A DNA stretch of 8,946 bases from Planctomycetota bacterium (GCA_013203365.1 JABMQG010000144.1:1-8946); one strand, 5' to 3'. Shown: positions 1 to 6,959, counted from the stretch's first letter. Translations and numbers: made by a program. Notes: generated from the sequence alone by a model not told the origin.

Positions 1-917
1 GTCGCAAACAGCTCGGCCGCCGGCCGGAAGAACTCGTTATCCCACTGCCAGTCGTCGCGCCCGTAGGTAACCATGTCGCCCCCAAAAACGAGCAGGTCCG
101 GCTCGCTCCGTACCGCCGCGGCTGACACTTTTGCCCAGTTGGCGACGTTCATTCGGCTGTCTCCCATGACGACAAAACGCAGCCGGCCGCCACTGCTTCC
201 AGGATCAAGAATGCGGGGTTTGATCGCAACCGTCCTTACAATCCGGCCCTTGCCGGCGGTTAGTGTGTAGTGATAGTCCTGCCGCCATTTAGCCCGGAAC
301 CGGTGAATAAGCCCGTGAGAACGCAATATCAACTGCTCGGCCGAGGCCGAGGCGTCTTTGCCGGTCAGCGTGACCTCCGCCGGCATGTTTGTACGACAGA
401 CGACGGTGAAGCTCTCGCCATCGGCAGCCCCGAGCAGGGGCCCGGTCTGAAACGCCAGGTGCTCGCTCTTCAGGGCCATCAGCGACATGTTGACCTTCAC
501 CTGGGCAGGTGAAGCCGTAAAACGGGCTGTCAGCACGTTGGTTCCGGTGCGGAGGATATTGGCCTCGATCGCCGGGATCGTGCGGTAGAACATGCCGTCC
601 ATCGGGCCGGTTACGGGCGAGTCGTTGATGGTCAGGGCGAACTGTTGGCTGGGCTGGAGGGCGTGGGTCAATTCCAGACAAGCCACTGCCGCCGGTTCAG
701 GTACGTCGAACTCCGTGCGGGCGATGATCGAAGTGGTCTTGTCGGATTGGGCGACGTCTACAGCGGCGGAGAAGGTCTCACCGCTATCCGTGCTATACTC
801 CCATCTGGCCTTGGCCAACAGGTCGACGGGTTCATCCACTGCGCGGACTACCCCAGCCGTTAACAAGACCGTCACGAAAACCAGCGCTACCATCACAGCC
901 TTGCGTGTTTTTAGCAA
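1..917 (-). CDS. Secreted calcineurin-like metallophosphatase (5' part only, runs off left edge)
   Basis: About 305 codons are visible and the frame is still open at the window edge, so the C-terminal part of the catalytic domain is missing. A signal peptide (residues 1-26, hydrophobic core VMVALVFVTVLLTAGVV, then VRA) is followed by about 220 residues with beta-rich character (WEYSTDSGETFS near the start), probably an N-terminal accessory domain. The phosphoesterase domain then begins: FVVMGDSR with Asp253 (motif I) and LLVFGGDMVTYG with Asp281 (motif II). These are the first two metal-binding blocks of calcineurin-like phosphoesterases. Motif I is D-S-R rather than the classic D-x-H, and the GNH motif lies outside the window. 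I chose a TTG start because GGGAGG sits 9 nt upstream; an in-frame ATG at 950 has no Shine-Dalgarno and would only lengthen the signal peptide. Likely a periplasmic or exported phosphatase; substrate unknown. Confidence 0.8.
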   Translation of the reverse strand, partial: MLKTRKAVMVALVFVTVLLTAGVVRAVDEPVDLLAKARWEYSTDSGETFSAAVDVAQSDKTTSIIARTEFDVPEPAAVACLELTHALQPSQQFALTINDSPVTGPMDGMFYRTIPAIEANILRTGTNVLTARFTASPAQVKVNMSLMALKSEHLAFQTGPLLGAADGESFTVVCRTNMPAEVTLTGKDASASAEQLILRSHGLIHRFRAKWRQDYHYTLTAGKGRIVRTVAIKPRILDPGSSGGRLRFVVMGDSRMNVANWAKVSAAAVRSEPDLLVFGGDMVTYGRDDWQWDNEFFRPAAELFA

Positions 918-926
918 CTCGTTACG

Positions 927-932
927 CCTCCC
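927..932 (-). promoter_or_regulatory. Shine-Dalgarno deciding the TTG start of the metallophosphatase
   Basis: GGGAGG on the minus strand, 9 nt before the TTG whose first base is 917. It lies downstream of the alternative ATG at 950, which favours the TTG. Confidence 0.5.
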
Positions 933-977
933 GTATGGAACCAGGAGCATAGCTTACTCGTGTGTTTGGGCAGTTGC

Positions 978-1023
978 AATGCCACATGCCTTGCCAAAGC
1001 AGCCAACGATTTTATGTGGCATT
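978..1023. repeat. Perfect 10-bp inverted repeat upstream of the metallophosphatase
   Basis: AATGCCACAT at 978-987 is the exact reverse complement of ATGTGGCATT at 1014-1023, with a 26-nt spacer. The match continues for three more bases (TTG/CAA) if one base is skipped. It lies 28-61 bp upstream of the possible starts (950 or 917) of the minus-strand metallophosphatase, where a promoter or operator would be expected. The rest of the interval 951-1163 shows no convincing gene. An operator or an RNA hairpin are both possible; there is no T-run to make it a terminator. Confidence 0.4.
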
Positions 1024-1163
1024 CAAGGCCGAGCGAGGACAAGACCCGGCAAGAAGGGCTAAGCGCGGTCTATGCCTGATGTATCGTCAATGCAAGGCCA
1101 TGCCGCCGGGCGAAGGGGGGTTTCTCCTGGGCCGTTCGGGAAAAAGCGAGGCCGCGGAAGCCG

Positions 1164-2276
1164 TTACCGAAGGCTTGGCTGTTGTGACACGGTGATGGCC
1201 TGGGACGAGCCGTCGCTTCTCTGGCAGAAGGCATCGAGGTATCGCACGATCATCTCGGCTGTGGTGGACTTGAATATGGCCTCGCCGCGATTGACACCAG
1301 GAAGGGTCATCTTGGCGGCCTTCTCACCGGCGCCGGTGAACAACGGCTCCATATCGGTGGCTGGCATGCCGGCGTCTGCTCCACCACCGGTCACCAAAAG
1401 CAGTCCTCGATCGCCTAAACCTAAAACCCTGACGGCCTCTACGGCGTCGTCATTGGCGGTTGCGTCCACAAAGCAGAAACGCATTCCCCAGCCCAGGGCC
1501 GTTCCAATCACGGCTGGTATGCGTAGGCGCTGACAGTTTCGCTGAAGCATCGTGATGACCGATGGGTAAGCGTCCACGGCGACCACGCAACGCACGTCTG
1601 GGCTCTGGGCGGCGGCCAGAATAGCAGAGTATCCGCCCATGCCGAAACCCACCAGGGCGATTCGCTGGTCATCCACTCCAGGCTGGGCCTGAAGGAACCG
1701 CACGGCGGCCTTGACGTCGGCAGCTTCAGCTGGACCCAACGTTACCGACGCTTCGTCACTGGTGCCGTGCCCGCGAAAGTCGATCAAGAGAACGTCGTAG
1801 CCGGCCTCGACGAGCTGTTTGCCGATCGGGTAAAGCAACTGGTCGCGGGCGGCCCCGTATCCATGGCACAACACGGCACCGGGGCGAAGCTTCTTCCACC
1901 GACTCTTCTCGAGCATATCCCCGACAGACAGTGAATTCGTATACCATCCGCCGAGCTTGACGCCGTCGCTAGTGACAAACGTCACGTCACGACAGTTCAT
2001 GCGAAACTGCTCCGGCGATGCGATGACGGCCTGCCGGGCCGGGTGGGCCAGGGCAATCAAAAGGATTAACCAGGCAATACCCGCCAGCATTGGCGTCAAG
2101 CCGATCCGAGAGGCCCCGGCCCACGCCCATCGTCTCAGCCGTGCGTGCTTCTTGTCTGATTTGCACGTCATTGGCCGAGCCAACACGTGCCAGAACAGCA
2201 CTGCACGAACCTTAGGCCAGGCCCTCAGCAGCCAGTTACGCTTGGGTGAAGGCGTTAATGAAGCCTGCTCGGTCAA
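1164..2276 (-). CDS. Alpha/beta-hydrolase-fold membrane-anchored protein, catalytic Ser and His replaced
   Basis: 370 residues. An N-terminal basic stretch leads to one hydrophobic segment (about residues 61-78), likely a signal anchor. The alpha/beta-hydrolase domain then follows to the end: VTSDGVKLGGWY (101-112), the oxyanion-type HGYG (138-141), LLIDFRGHGTSD (163-174), the nucleophile-elbow region ALVGFGMGGYSA (207-218), the acid-loop Asp301 in GGGADAGMP, and the histidine-loop region LPGVNRGEA (325-333). The elbow reads G-F-G-M-G, with Gly212 where the Ser of GxSxG should be, and Asn329 stands where the catalytic His normally falls. The fold looks intact but a normal serine-hydrolase reaction is not expected. 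Relatives include cephalosporin deacetylase- and dienelactone-hydrolase-like proteins. The start is TTG with AAAGG about 10 nt upstream; an in-frame TAA further upstream and no in-frame ATG leave few alternatives. Next upstream is the PilZ gene, 178 bp away. Function unknown, possibly binding or structural. Confidence 0.8.
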   Translation of the reverse strand: MTEQASLTPSPKRNWLLRAWPKVRAVLFWHVLARPMTCKSDKKHARLRRWAWAGASRIGLTPMLAGIAWLILLIALAHPARQAVIASPEQFRMNCRDVTFVTSDGVKLGGWYTNSLSVGDMLEKSRWKKLRPGAVLCHGYGAARDQLLYPIGKQLVEAGYDVLLIDFRGHGTSDEASVTLGPAEAADVKAAVRFLQAQPGVDDQRIALVGFGMGGYSAILAAAQSPDVRCVVAVDAYPSVITMLQRNCQRLRIPAVIGTALGWGMRFCFVDATANDDAVEAVRVLGLGDRGLLLVTGGGADAGMPATDMEPLFTGAGEKAAKMTLPGVNRGEAIFKSTTAEMIVRYLDAFCQRSDGSSQAITVSQQPSLR

Positions 2277-2392
2277 TGTTAGGAACCTTTCATAGGCCGG
2301 CCCTGCGCAGCCTTAATCATCCAGCACAGGCGCAAGCCATCGCCACCGATAGGAAGTGTACAATTCAATACCCATGCAGGCGTGGTGGTTTT

Positions 2393-2420
2393 TTAGATAG
2401 GGTTAGATAGGTTAGATAGG
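2393..2420. repeat. Short tandem repeat TTAGATAGG x3
   Basis: Three consecutive units, TTAGATAGGG (2393-2402), TTAGATAGG (2403-2411) and TTAGATAGG (2412-2420), in the 178-bp interval between the PilZ gene and the hydrolase-like gene. Both flanking genes are on the minus strand, so the repeat falls in the leader of the hydrolase-like gene or just after the PilZ gene. Slippage-prone and possibly variable between strains; a role as tandem binding sites cannot be judged. Two adjacent 8-bp palindromes (GGCCGGCC at 2295-2302, CTGCGCAG at 2303-2310) also lie here. No convincing promoter was found. Confidence 0.6.
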
Positions 2421-2454
2421 TCGTTACGCTCAACTGCCGGTTCAGTCCTGTCTG

Positions 2455-2901
2455 CTATGCGCAGGGGCTGACCTCGGGAACCAAGCTCAACCACCGGGCA
2501 AGCCGGGGGCCATGCTCTTGCTGCACCCTCTTGCGCAACGGTGTGTGAAAGCGAATAGCGACCTCGACTTGATGTTCGTCTGCGTGCGGCGATATCCGAA
2601 CGATTCGCCCAAAGGCGGTGACGGGTTTATACAGGCCGAAAGGCCCCAAGTTTCGCCTGTAGGCACACAGTTCCAACAACTCATTTCGGCTGGGTTTGGC
2701 ATGTTCGGGGACAACCAGCTTGGCGCCACCGGCGGAAACGTCAAGTACGCAGATGGCGTAATGCGGCCCGTCGCTTAGAGTTGCGTGTCCGCGCCAATGA
2801 ACGCCGGCACGAGTGTATAACCTTTTTTCATGTGCCATTCTTGTGCCATTCGTCTGCCATGCCAATACCGTTTGCAAACCCAAGACCAAGCCTATTCTCA
2901 T
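2455..2901 (-). CDS. PilZ-domain protein (probable c-di-GMP receptor)
   Basis: 148 residues from the ATG at 2901. The PilZ signature is clear: an RxxxR box (R27-L-Y-T-R31) followed 23 residues later by VLDVSAGGAKL with D54-x-S56-x-x-G59. These are the two c-di-GMP-contacting motifs of PilZ domains. The rest (LCAYRRNLGPFG, FGRIVRISPH, VEVAIRF) fits the beta-barrel strands. It is a stand-alone PilZ domain with no enzymatic or membrane partner domain, so probably a cytosolic adaptor that senses c-di-GMP; its target cannot be seen. The start is uncertain. ATG at 2901 has a weak GGGGGA about 7 nt upstream. ATG at 2838 would begin MAHEKRLYTR directly before the domain, as many PilZ proteins do. A TTG at 2973 has its GGGGG abutting the start and is unlikely. 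It lies 92 bp after trpC on the same strand. Confidence 0.8.
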   Translation of the reverse strand: MRIGLVLGLQTVLAWQTNGTRMAHEKRLYTRAGVHWRGHATLSDGPHYAICVLDVSAGGAKLVVPEHAKPSRNELLELCAYRRNLGPFGLYKPVTAFGRIVRISPHADEHQVEVAIRFHTPLRKRVQQEHGPRLARWLSLVPEVSPCA

Positions 2902-2992
2902 GTTATCGTCCCCCGGCGGCTCTTGCTTGAGTGAAAGGACAGACTTCAGTGACGGCCTGATCGGCCCCGACAACCCCCTTTACATCAATCGG

Positions 2993-3820
2993 CTACGCGC
3001 CTGCGCCCGGGCGGACAGGGCCGAGCAGCTCGGCTACCTTAGCAGCGATGTCGCCGGATCGCATCAGCGACTCGCCCACTAACATGCTTTGCACCCCAGA
3101 TGAGACCAGTTTCTGTACGTCGGCGTGGGTGTGAATGCCCGATTCGCTGACGAGGATACACCTCTCGTCCACGAACTCTGCCAGGCGAGTAGTGGTACCG
3201 ATGTCAACCGTGAAGGTGTTAAGGTCCCGGTTGTTGATGCCCAGCAGCACGTAGCCGCCTTGTGGGAAGCCGGTTATGCTCCGCAACCGGAGCAGCTCGT
3301 CCAGGCCGTGAACTTCCACCAGGCTCGTTAAGGTCAGTTGGCTGGCCAGAATGATAAGGTCCATGATCTCGGCGACCTTCAGGCAGGCGGCGATCAGGAG
3401 AATCGCGTCTGCACCGGCTGCCCGGCTTTCATAAACCTGGTAGGGATCGATGATAAAGTCCTTACGCAACACCGGCAGCTTTACGGCCTGCTTGACGGCG
3501 GTAAGGTCTGCCAGCCGACCCTGAAAATACGGCCCGTCGGTAAGGACGCTCAAGGCACTGGCGCCGGCGGCGGCGTAGGTTTTTGCAATGGCGACAGGGT
3601 CGAAATCCTCACAAATGACGCCGGCCGACGGTGAGGCCTTCTTGACCTCTGCAATCAGATTGACGGCCCGCAAAGGTGGCGAGATGATCGCGCGATAAAA
3701 ATTTCGGCAGCGAGCCATGCCTTCGATTTCACGCTGAAGGGCGGTCAGGGGCCTGCGTTGTTTGGCCTGGGTCAATTCTATGCGCTTGGTTTGGACGATC
3801 CTGTCCAGTATATTTGCCAT
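2993..3820 (-). CDS. trpC: Indole-3-glycerol-phosphate synthase
   Basis: 275 residues, the normal size for a monofunctional TrpC. It closes the ring of 1-(2-carboxyphenylamino)-1-deoxyribulose-5-phosphate to indole-3-glycerol phosphate, with loss of CO2 and water, in cytosolic tryptophan synthesis. All hallmark blocks of the (beta/alpha)8 barrel are present: LIAEVKKASPSAG with Glu58 and Lys60, VLRKDFIIDPYQVYE with the general-acid Lys120, SLVEVH with Glu169, LLGINNRDL with Asn196 and Arg198, VSESGI with Glu226/Ser227, and the phosphate-binding end MLVGESLM. The start is the ATG at 3820, with AGGA about 8 nt upstream (CAGGAAACTAACG). An open frame continues to 4249, but that extension lacks family similarity and overlaps the divergent gene. 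No other trp gene is visible, so it is an orphan copy within the window. Confidence 0.96.
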   Translation of the reverse strand: MANILDRIVQTKRIELTQAKQRRPLTALQREIEGMARCRNFYRAIISPPLRAVNLIAEVKKASPSAGVICEDFDPVAIAKTYAAAGASALSVLTDGPYFQGRLADLTAVKQAVKLPVLRKDFIIDPYQVYESRAAGADAILLIAACLKVAEIMDLIILASQLTLTSLVEVHGLDELLRLRSITGFPQGGYVLLGINNRDLNTFTVDIGTTTRLAEFVDERCILVSESGIHTHADVQKLVSSGVQSMLVGESLMRSGDIAAKVAELLGPVRPGAGA

Positions 3821-3934
3821 CGTTAGTTTCCTGCCGATCCGTGAATCGGCGACCTGTCGCTTGGGGTCCTGGGCCAGCGATTCCGAATATCGGCCCAATG
3901 ACCCTAGCCGCCGGTTCCGGGCTGCGAAGCACCT

Positions 3935-4879
3935 ATGCTTATGACTGATATAGTTGGCATTGTACTGAATTTCGCCGAGCGGGCAACCTCTACGACCACC
4001 ATGGCGGCGCAGTCGAACGTGAAAATAGCCGAAGGCGCCGAGAAGTTCAGTGTCGCCTTGATGGCCATCGGGTTGTGCGTGCTGGCGGTGTGGGTCATAC
4101 GTCACGTGGCGGACAGCCGCAAGTTCATGCTGACCAAGACTCCTGGCCGGCCGAACGACTTGACGGTAGTGCACGTGCTGATCCTGCTGCTCGTCTGTAT
4201 GTTGGTGGGGTACGTGGGCGTGGCCCTGGCCCTCTTGCTGCTGGGCCAAGGATTCTCCGAGCCGATCGGCGTGGAAGCCCGCCTACTCGGCGCGTCCATA
4301 GGTGGATTGCTGCTGCTTGGCGTATTGATGGGCATGGCGCACACGGTGTTTCACCACGGAATCACACGAGGCATGGGCCTTAGTACCCGGCGATGGTTCG
4401 TCGATTCCGCTCGCGGCCTGCTGGGCGTGCTGGCCGTCTACCCGGTGTGCGTCGGGTTGCTTTTGCTCAGCACGCACATTGTCCCGGAGGCCCTACAGCA
4501 ACGGCACGTCGTCCTGATCTACATTGCCGGGGCGGATATCTCTGCCGGCTGGAAGTTATTGGCAGTTATCGTTGCCTTTGCGGTGGCGCCGCTGGTGGAG
4601 GAGGTGTTGTTTCGTGGAATGTTCCAAAGCGCACTTCGCCAGTGGCTTGGCAGTCCATGGATAGCCATAGTGATATGCAGTGCGTTGTTTGCGGCCGTAC
4701 ATATTACGACACAAAAGGGCCCACCCCACCTCGTCGGTTTCGAGAACCTGCCACCCCTTTTCGCACTCTCGATTGTGCTGGGGTACACCTACGAACGCAC
4801 CGGCAGGCTGCTGCCGAGCATCATCATTCACATGCTGTTCAACGGTATAAGCCTGGCCACGGTGCTCTGGCCTGGTTAA
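3935..4879 (+). CDS. CPBP-family intramembrane metalloprotease (Rce1/Abi type)
   Basis: 314 residues with several hydrophobic spans (about 39-56, 78-104, 118-136, 162-180, 208-220, 242-255, 275-285, 293-310). The three CPBP motifs are in order near the C-terminus: E222-E223-V-L-F-R227, F252-A-A-V-H256 and H299-M-L-F-N303. These are the glutamate, histidine and asparagine residues that coordinate the zinc and catalytic water in Rce1-like intramembrane proteases, so the enzyme should be active in the inner membrane. Bacterial members serve varied roles (bacteriocin self-immunity, peptide maturation, protein processing); the substrate here is unknown. The start is uncertain: ATG 3935 lacks a clear Shine-Dalgarno, and Met23 (ATG at 4001) is an alternative that leaves all membrane spans intact. 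It is divergent from trpC (114 bp, no clear promoter) and convergent with the PEP-CTERM gene, with 36 bp between and no terminator hairpin. Confidence 0.88.
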   Translation: MLMTDIVGIVLNFAERATSTTTMAAQSNVKIAEGAEKFSVALMAIGLCVLAVWVIRHVADSRKFMLTKTPGRPNDLTVVHVLILLLVCMLVGYVGVALALLLLGQGFSEPIGVEARLLGASIGGLLLLGVLMGMAHTVFHHGITRGMGLSTRRWFVDSARGLLGVLAVYPVCVGLLLLSTHIVPEALQQRHVVLIYIAGADISAGWKLLAVIVAFAVAPLVEEVLFRGMFQSALRQWLGSPWIAIVICSALFAAVHITTQKGPPHLVGFENLPPLFALSIVLGYTYERTGRLLPSIIIHMLFNGISLATVLWPG

Positions 4880-4915
4880 GAGCAGTTAAAGCAAAAGACG
4901 CCTCCGGACATAGCA

Positions 4916-6757
4916 TCAGACGCGTCGTCGCTTAAGCACCAGTGCGGATAGGGCCAGCAGGGCCAGCGTAGCCGGTTCCGGCACGGCGCCCTGGGCCGAG
5001 GATGTACCGAAATTTGGCTGGAACAGCATCCAGTCGAACAAGTCCACGTCGCCGTCGCCATCGAGGTCGCCCTGTGCGGGCGTTATCGACACGCGGCCGT
5101 AGTTGGTCTGGAAAACAGCGAAGTCGAATACGTCGACCGTACCGTCGCCGGTAAGGTCGCCATCAGCCAGGCCCACATCTGTCAGGCCGAAGCTGGTCTG
5201 GAGTATCGCGAAGTCGAATATGTTGACCTTGCCGTCGTTATTTAGGTCGCCGTCGGCCATCCTCGGCGAGCTGGCGCCGAAGTTGGTTTGTAGGGTAGTC
5301 CAATCGAATATGTCCACGTCGCCATCGCCGTCGAGGTCGCCGACAATCGCCCCGACTGTCAACTCGGTGTGCAGCCGCAGTGTTACGCTGTCCGGGTTGG
5401 TGGCATCGAAGACGATGGCGTCGAAATAGCCGGGCGACGGGTCGCTCAACAGCCCCAGCAGGTCCCATATGTCTGCCATGTCCATAGCCACGCCGCCTGC
5501 TTGTGCCGCTGGGCCGGCGGAAAGGGCTGGCAAACCCAGCATCCCGAGCAAATCGTCCATGTCCAGGCCAAGTGCGGCCATATCGACAGTAACAGCCGGC
5601 AGCAGCAGGTTCATGCCGAACACGCCGTCCAGTTTCCTGTCGTCAGCCAGATCGATGTCCAGGTCCGCCACGAGCACGTCCACGTCCTTCCAGACTACGT
5701 CGAAGCCTTCTTTAGCCGGTATGCGAATCTCGTCCAGTGTGATGATGGGCACCTTGACGAAGTTGTCCCCGATGCCGCCCACGGCGGTTGCCGGTCCGTC
5801 ATAGTCGGCCATGTACTCCTCGAACGTCATCTCCGGGCCCAGCCCAGGTAGCAACTCCATCTGCCTGGCCTTGGCGAACGTGACGAACGTGCTGCCCGAG
5901 CCTGTGTCGAACAGCAAATGGTTGTCCGGGCTGGCCAGCCCCTGATTCGACAGCCCCACACCGCCGATCACGGGATTGGCACTGGAGGCCATCGGCGAAT
6001 CGGGATCGAGGTTGGCGAAATCGTTTAGGTACATCTCGAATGTGATGTTCGTCTCCGGCATCGCTATCGGCGGATCGGATGCGGCTAGGTCCAGCAGATA
6101 GGTCACCATTCGCGAGTCCTCGGCCAGTGGGGTGGGGTCCATCACCATCACTCGCTGAGAGATAATAGGCATGCCCACGATGTTCACGGGATCGACTATC
6201 TCACCCAAAGGTGTCGAGATGACCTCGCCGATGCCGGGCTGCTGGCGGACCCAGAACCCGCCGTGGTCGTATTGGCCGGCAACTGCGGCAAGGTCCAGCT
6301 CCGACGCCACACCAGGCGTGGCATTGTAGACCATTATGCCGAAGTCGTGCTCTGCGTCGTACTTGGTCACCCAGCCGTACTCGATGCCACCTATGCCGTA
6401 CTCGGCGTACAGGTCCGCCTCGAAGTCGTCGGCCACAAGACCAAGTGAGCTGGTGTCGCCGGCACCGGTGGCAGTCAGGTTACTGATGACGAACCCCGAA
6501 GAGCCGGTGTCGATAAACGCCTCAATGATGGCGGGCGGCACATCTCCGCCGTCCACGTAGGCCCCGCCGCCGTCGGCGATTATCACCCCGTTGGCGGTCA
6601 TTACGGCGTACAGTTCCGGCTGGTCCATCGCGCTGCCGCCGATGCCAGGGTGGTCTATCGAGGTCAATACAAGCTCAGCCGCCGACCCCTGGCCCAAGGC
6701 AAGCCAGATCGTCATCAAAGCAGCGATCGACAGAACTGGCAGATTGAGCCTTTTCAC
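4916..6757 (-). CDS. Secreted pepsin-like aspartic protease with four dockerin/EF-hand repeats and PEP-CTERM tail
   Basis: 613 residues from a GTG start. Signal peptide at residues 1-27 (KRLNLP, hydrophobic core, GQGSAA). Two aspartic-protease active-site motifs follow: FIDTGSSGFVIS (Asp83) and LLFDTGSGSTFV (Asp284), about 200 residues apart, as in two-lobed pepsin-type enzymes. DGVFGMNLL (about 377-385) resembles the conserved hydrophobic-Gly block after the second DTG. Residues 473-584 hold four Ca2+-binding loops (pattern DxDxDGxVDxxD) spaced exactly 30 residues apart; loop 3 has Thr at ligand position 3. The end is VPEP (PEP at 593-595), a hydrophobic helix and RRRV: a PEP-CTERM signal for exosortase-dependent sorting. 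GGAGAG 5 nt before the GTG decides the start; an upstream in-frame TTG (6796) lacks a Shine-Dalgarno and spoils the signal peptide. Expected outside the cytoplasmic membrane. Protease activity is inferred from the motifs only. Confidence 0.85.
   Translation of the reverse strand: MKRLNLPVLSIAALMTIWLALGQGSAAELVLTSIDHPGIGGSAMDQPELYAVMTANGVIIADGGGAYVDGGDVPPAIIEAFIDTGSSGFVISNLTATGAGDTSSLGLVADDFEADLYAEYGIGGIEYGWVTKYDAEHDFGIMVYNATPGVASELDLAAVAGQYDHGGFWVRQQPGIGEVISTPLGEIVDPVNIVGMPIISQRVMVMDPTPLAEDSRMVTYLLDLAASDPPIAMPETNITFEMYLNDFANLDPDSPMASSANPVIGGVGLSNQGLASPDNHLLFDTGSGSTFVTFAKARQMELLPGLGPEMTFEEYMADYDGPATAVGGIGDNFVKVPIITLDEIRIPAKEGFDVVWKDVDVLVADLDIDLADDRKLDGVFGMNLLLPAVTVDMAALGLDMDDLLGMLGLPALSAGPAAQAGGVAMDMADIWDLLGLLSDPSPGYFDAIVFDATNPDSVTLRLHTELTVGAIVGDLDGDGDVDIFDWTTLQTNFGASSPRMADGDLNNDGKVNIFDFAILQTSFGLTDVGLADGDLTGDGTVDVFDFAVFQTNYGRVSITPAQGDLDGDGDVDLFDWMLFQPNFGTSSAQGAVPEPATLALLALSALVLKRRRV
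5006..5341 (-). repeat. Four 90-bp dockerin-like repeats inside the PEP-CTERM gene
   Basis: The coding sequence repeats with a strict 30-codon period. Each unit starts GDLxxDGxVxxFD and ends in LQTNFG or a near variant (last unit FQPNFG). Units 1 and 4 are the most alike; unit 2 has Asn substitutions at two ligand positions and unit 3 has one Thr. The unbroken 90-bp period suggests recent unit duplication. Confidence 0.8.
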
Positions 6758-6762
6758 GGTTG

Positions 6763-6768
6763 CTCTCC
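6763..6768 (-). promoter_or_regulatory. Shine-Dalgarno deciding the GTG start of the PEP-CTERM gene
   Basis: GGAGAG on the minus strand, 5 nt before the GTG at 6757. It supports GTG over the in-frame TTG at 6796. Confidence 0.6.
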
Positions 6769-6801
6769 AGGGGCGATTCACAAGCGTAGCCAACAACAGC
6801 T

Positions 6802-6807
6802 ATTGTA
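6802..6807 (-). promoter_or_regulatory. Possible -10 box of the PEP-CTERM gene
   Basis: TACAAT on the minus strand, about 45 bp upstream of the GTG start. No recognisable -35 hexamer lies 16-18 bp further upstream, so this is a weak candidate. Confidence 0.25.
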
Positions 6808-6850
6808 CCATCGTCTCGGCAAATCGCCTAGCGACCTTCCGGCCGGCAGC

Positions 6851-6874
6851 GTCAATAAGGCAACGCTTATTGAC
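6851..6874. repeat. Perfect 9-bp inverted repeat followed by G-runs
   Basis: GTCAATAAG (6851-6859) and CTTATTGAC (6866-6874) are exact reverse complements around a 6-nt spacer, GCAACG. Immediately after come runs of 7 and 6 G (6878-6884, 6887-6892) and two GG pairs; a matching TACCCCCC lies at 6935-6942. The dyad is about 100 bp upstream of the PEP-CTERM start. It could be an operator or a cruciform/hairpin element. It is not a typical terminator on either strand because no T-tract follows. Confidence 0.5.
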
Positions 6875-6959
6875 AGTGGGGGGGTAGGGGGGTGGTAGGC
6901 GGAATTGTGTGTCGGCCGGCTTTGCCAGTATTTTTACCCCCCGCCTAAACCAAAAGTCC

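Noticed and set aside
289..681. Minus-strand open frame of 130 codons inside the metallophosphatase
   Set aside because: It is in another frame of the real gene, whose signal peptide and metal motifs are clear; the content is Arg/Pro/His-rich shadow text.
3881..3900. CCGAATATCGG near-palindrome in the trpC/CPBP divergent region as an operator
   Set aside because: Only 4-bp arms (CCGA/TCGG) around ATA; too short to stand out from chance, and no promoter was recognisable beside it.
3821..4249. 143-codon N-terminal extension of trpC
   Set aside because: The ATG at 3820 has a Shine-Dalgarno and gives a normal-length TrpC. The extension overlaps the divergent CPBP gene and is low-complexity His/Gln/Arg-rich text.
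4880..4915. Bidirectional terminator between the convergent CPBP and PEP-CTERM genes
   Set aside because: The 36-bp gap has no stable stem and no T-run on either strand.
5469..5851. Plus-strand open frames opposite the PEP-CTERM gene
   Set aside because: Ser/Pro- or His/Gln-rich shadows of the aspartic-protease coding strand, without ribosome-binding sites or motifs.
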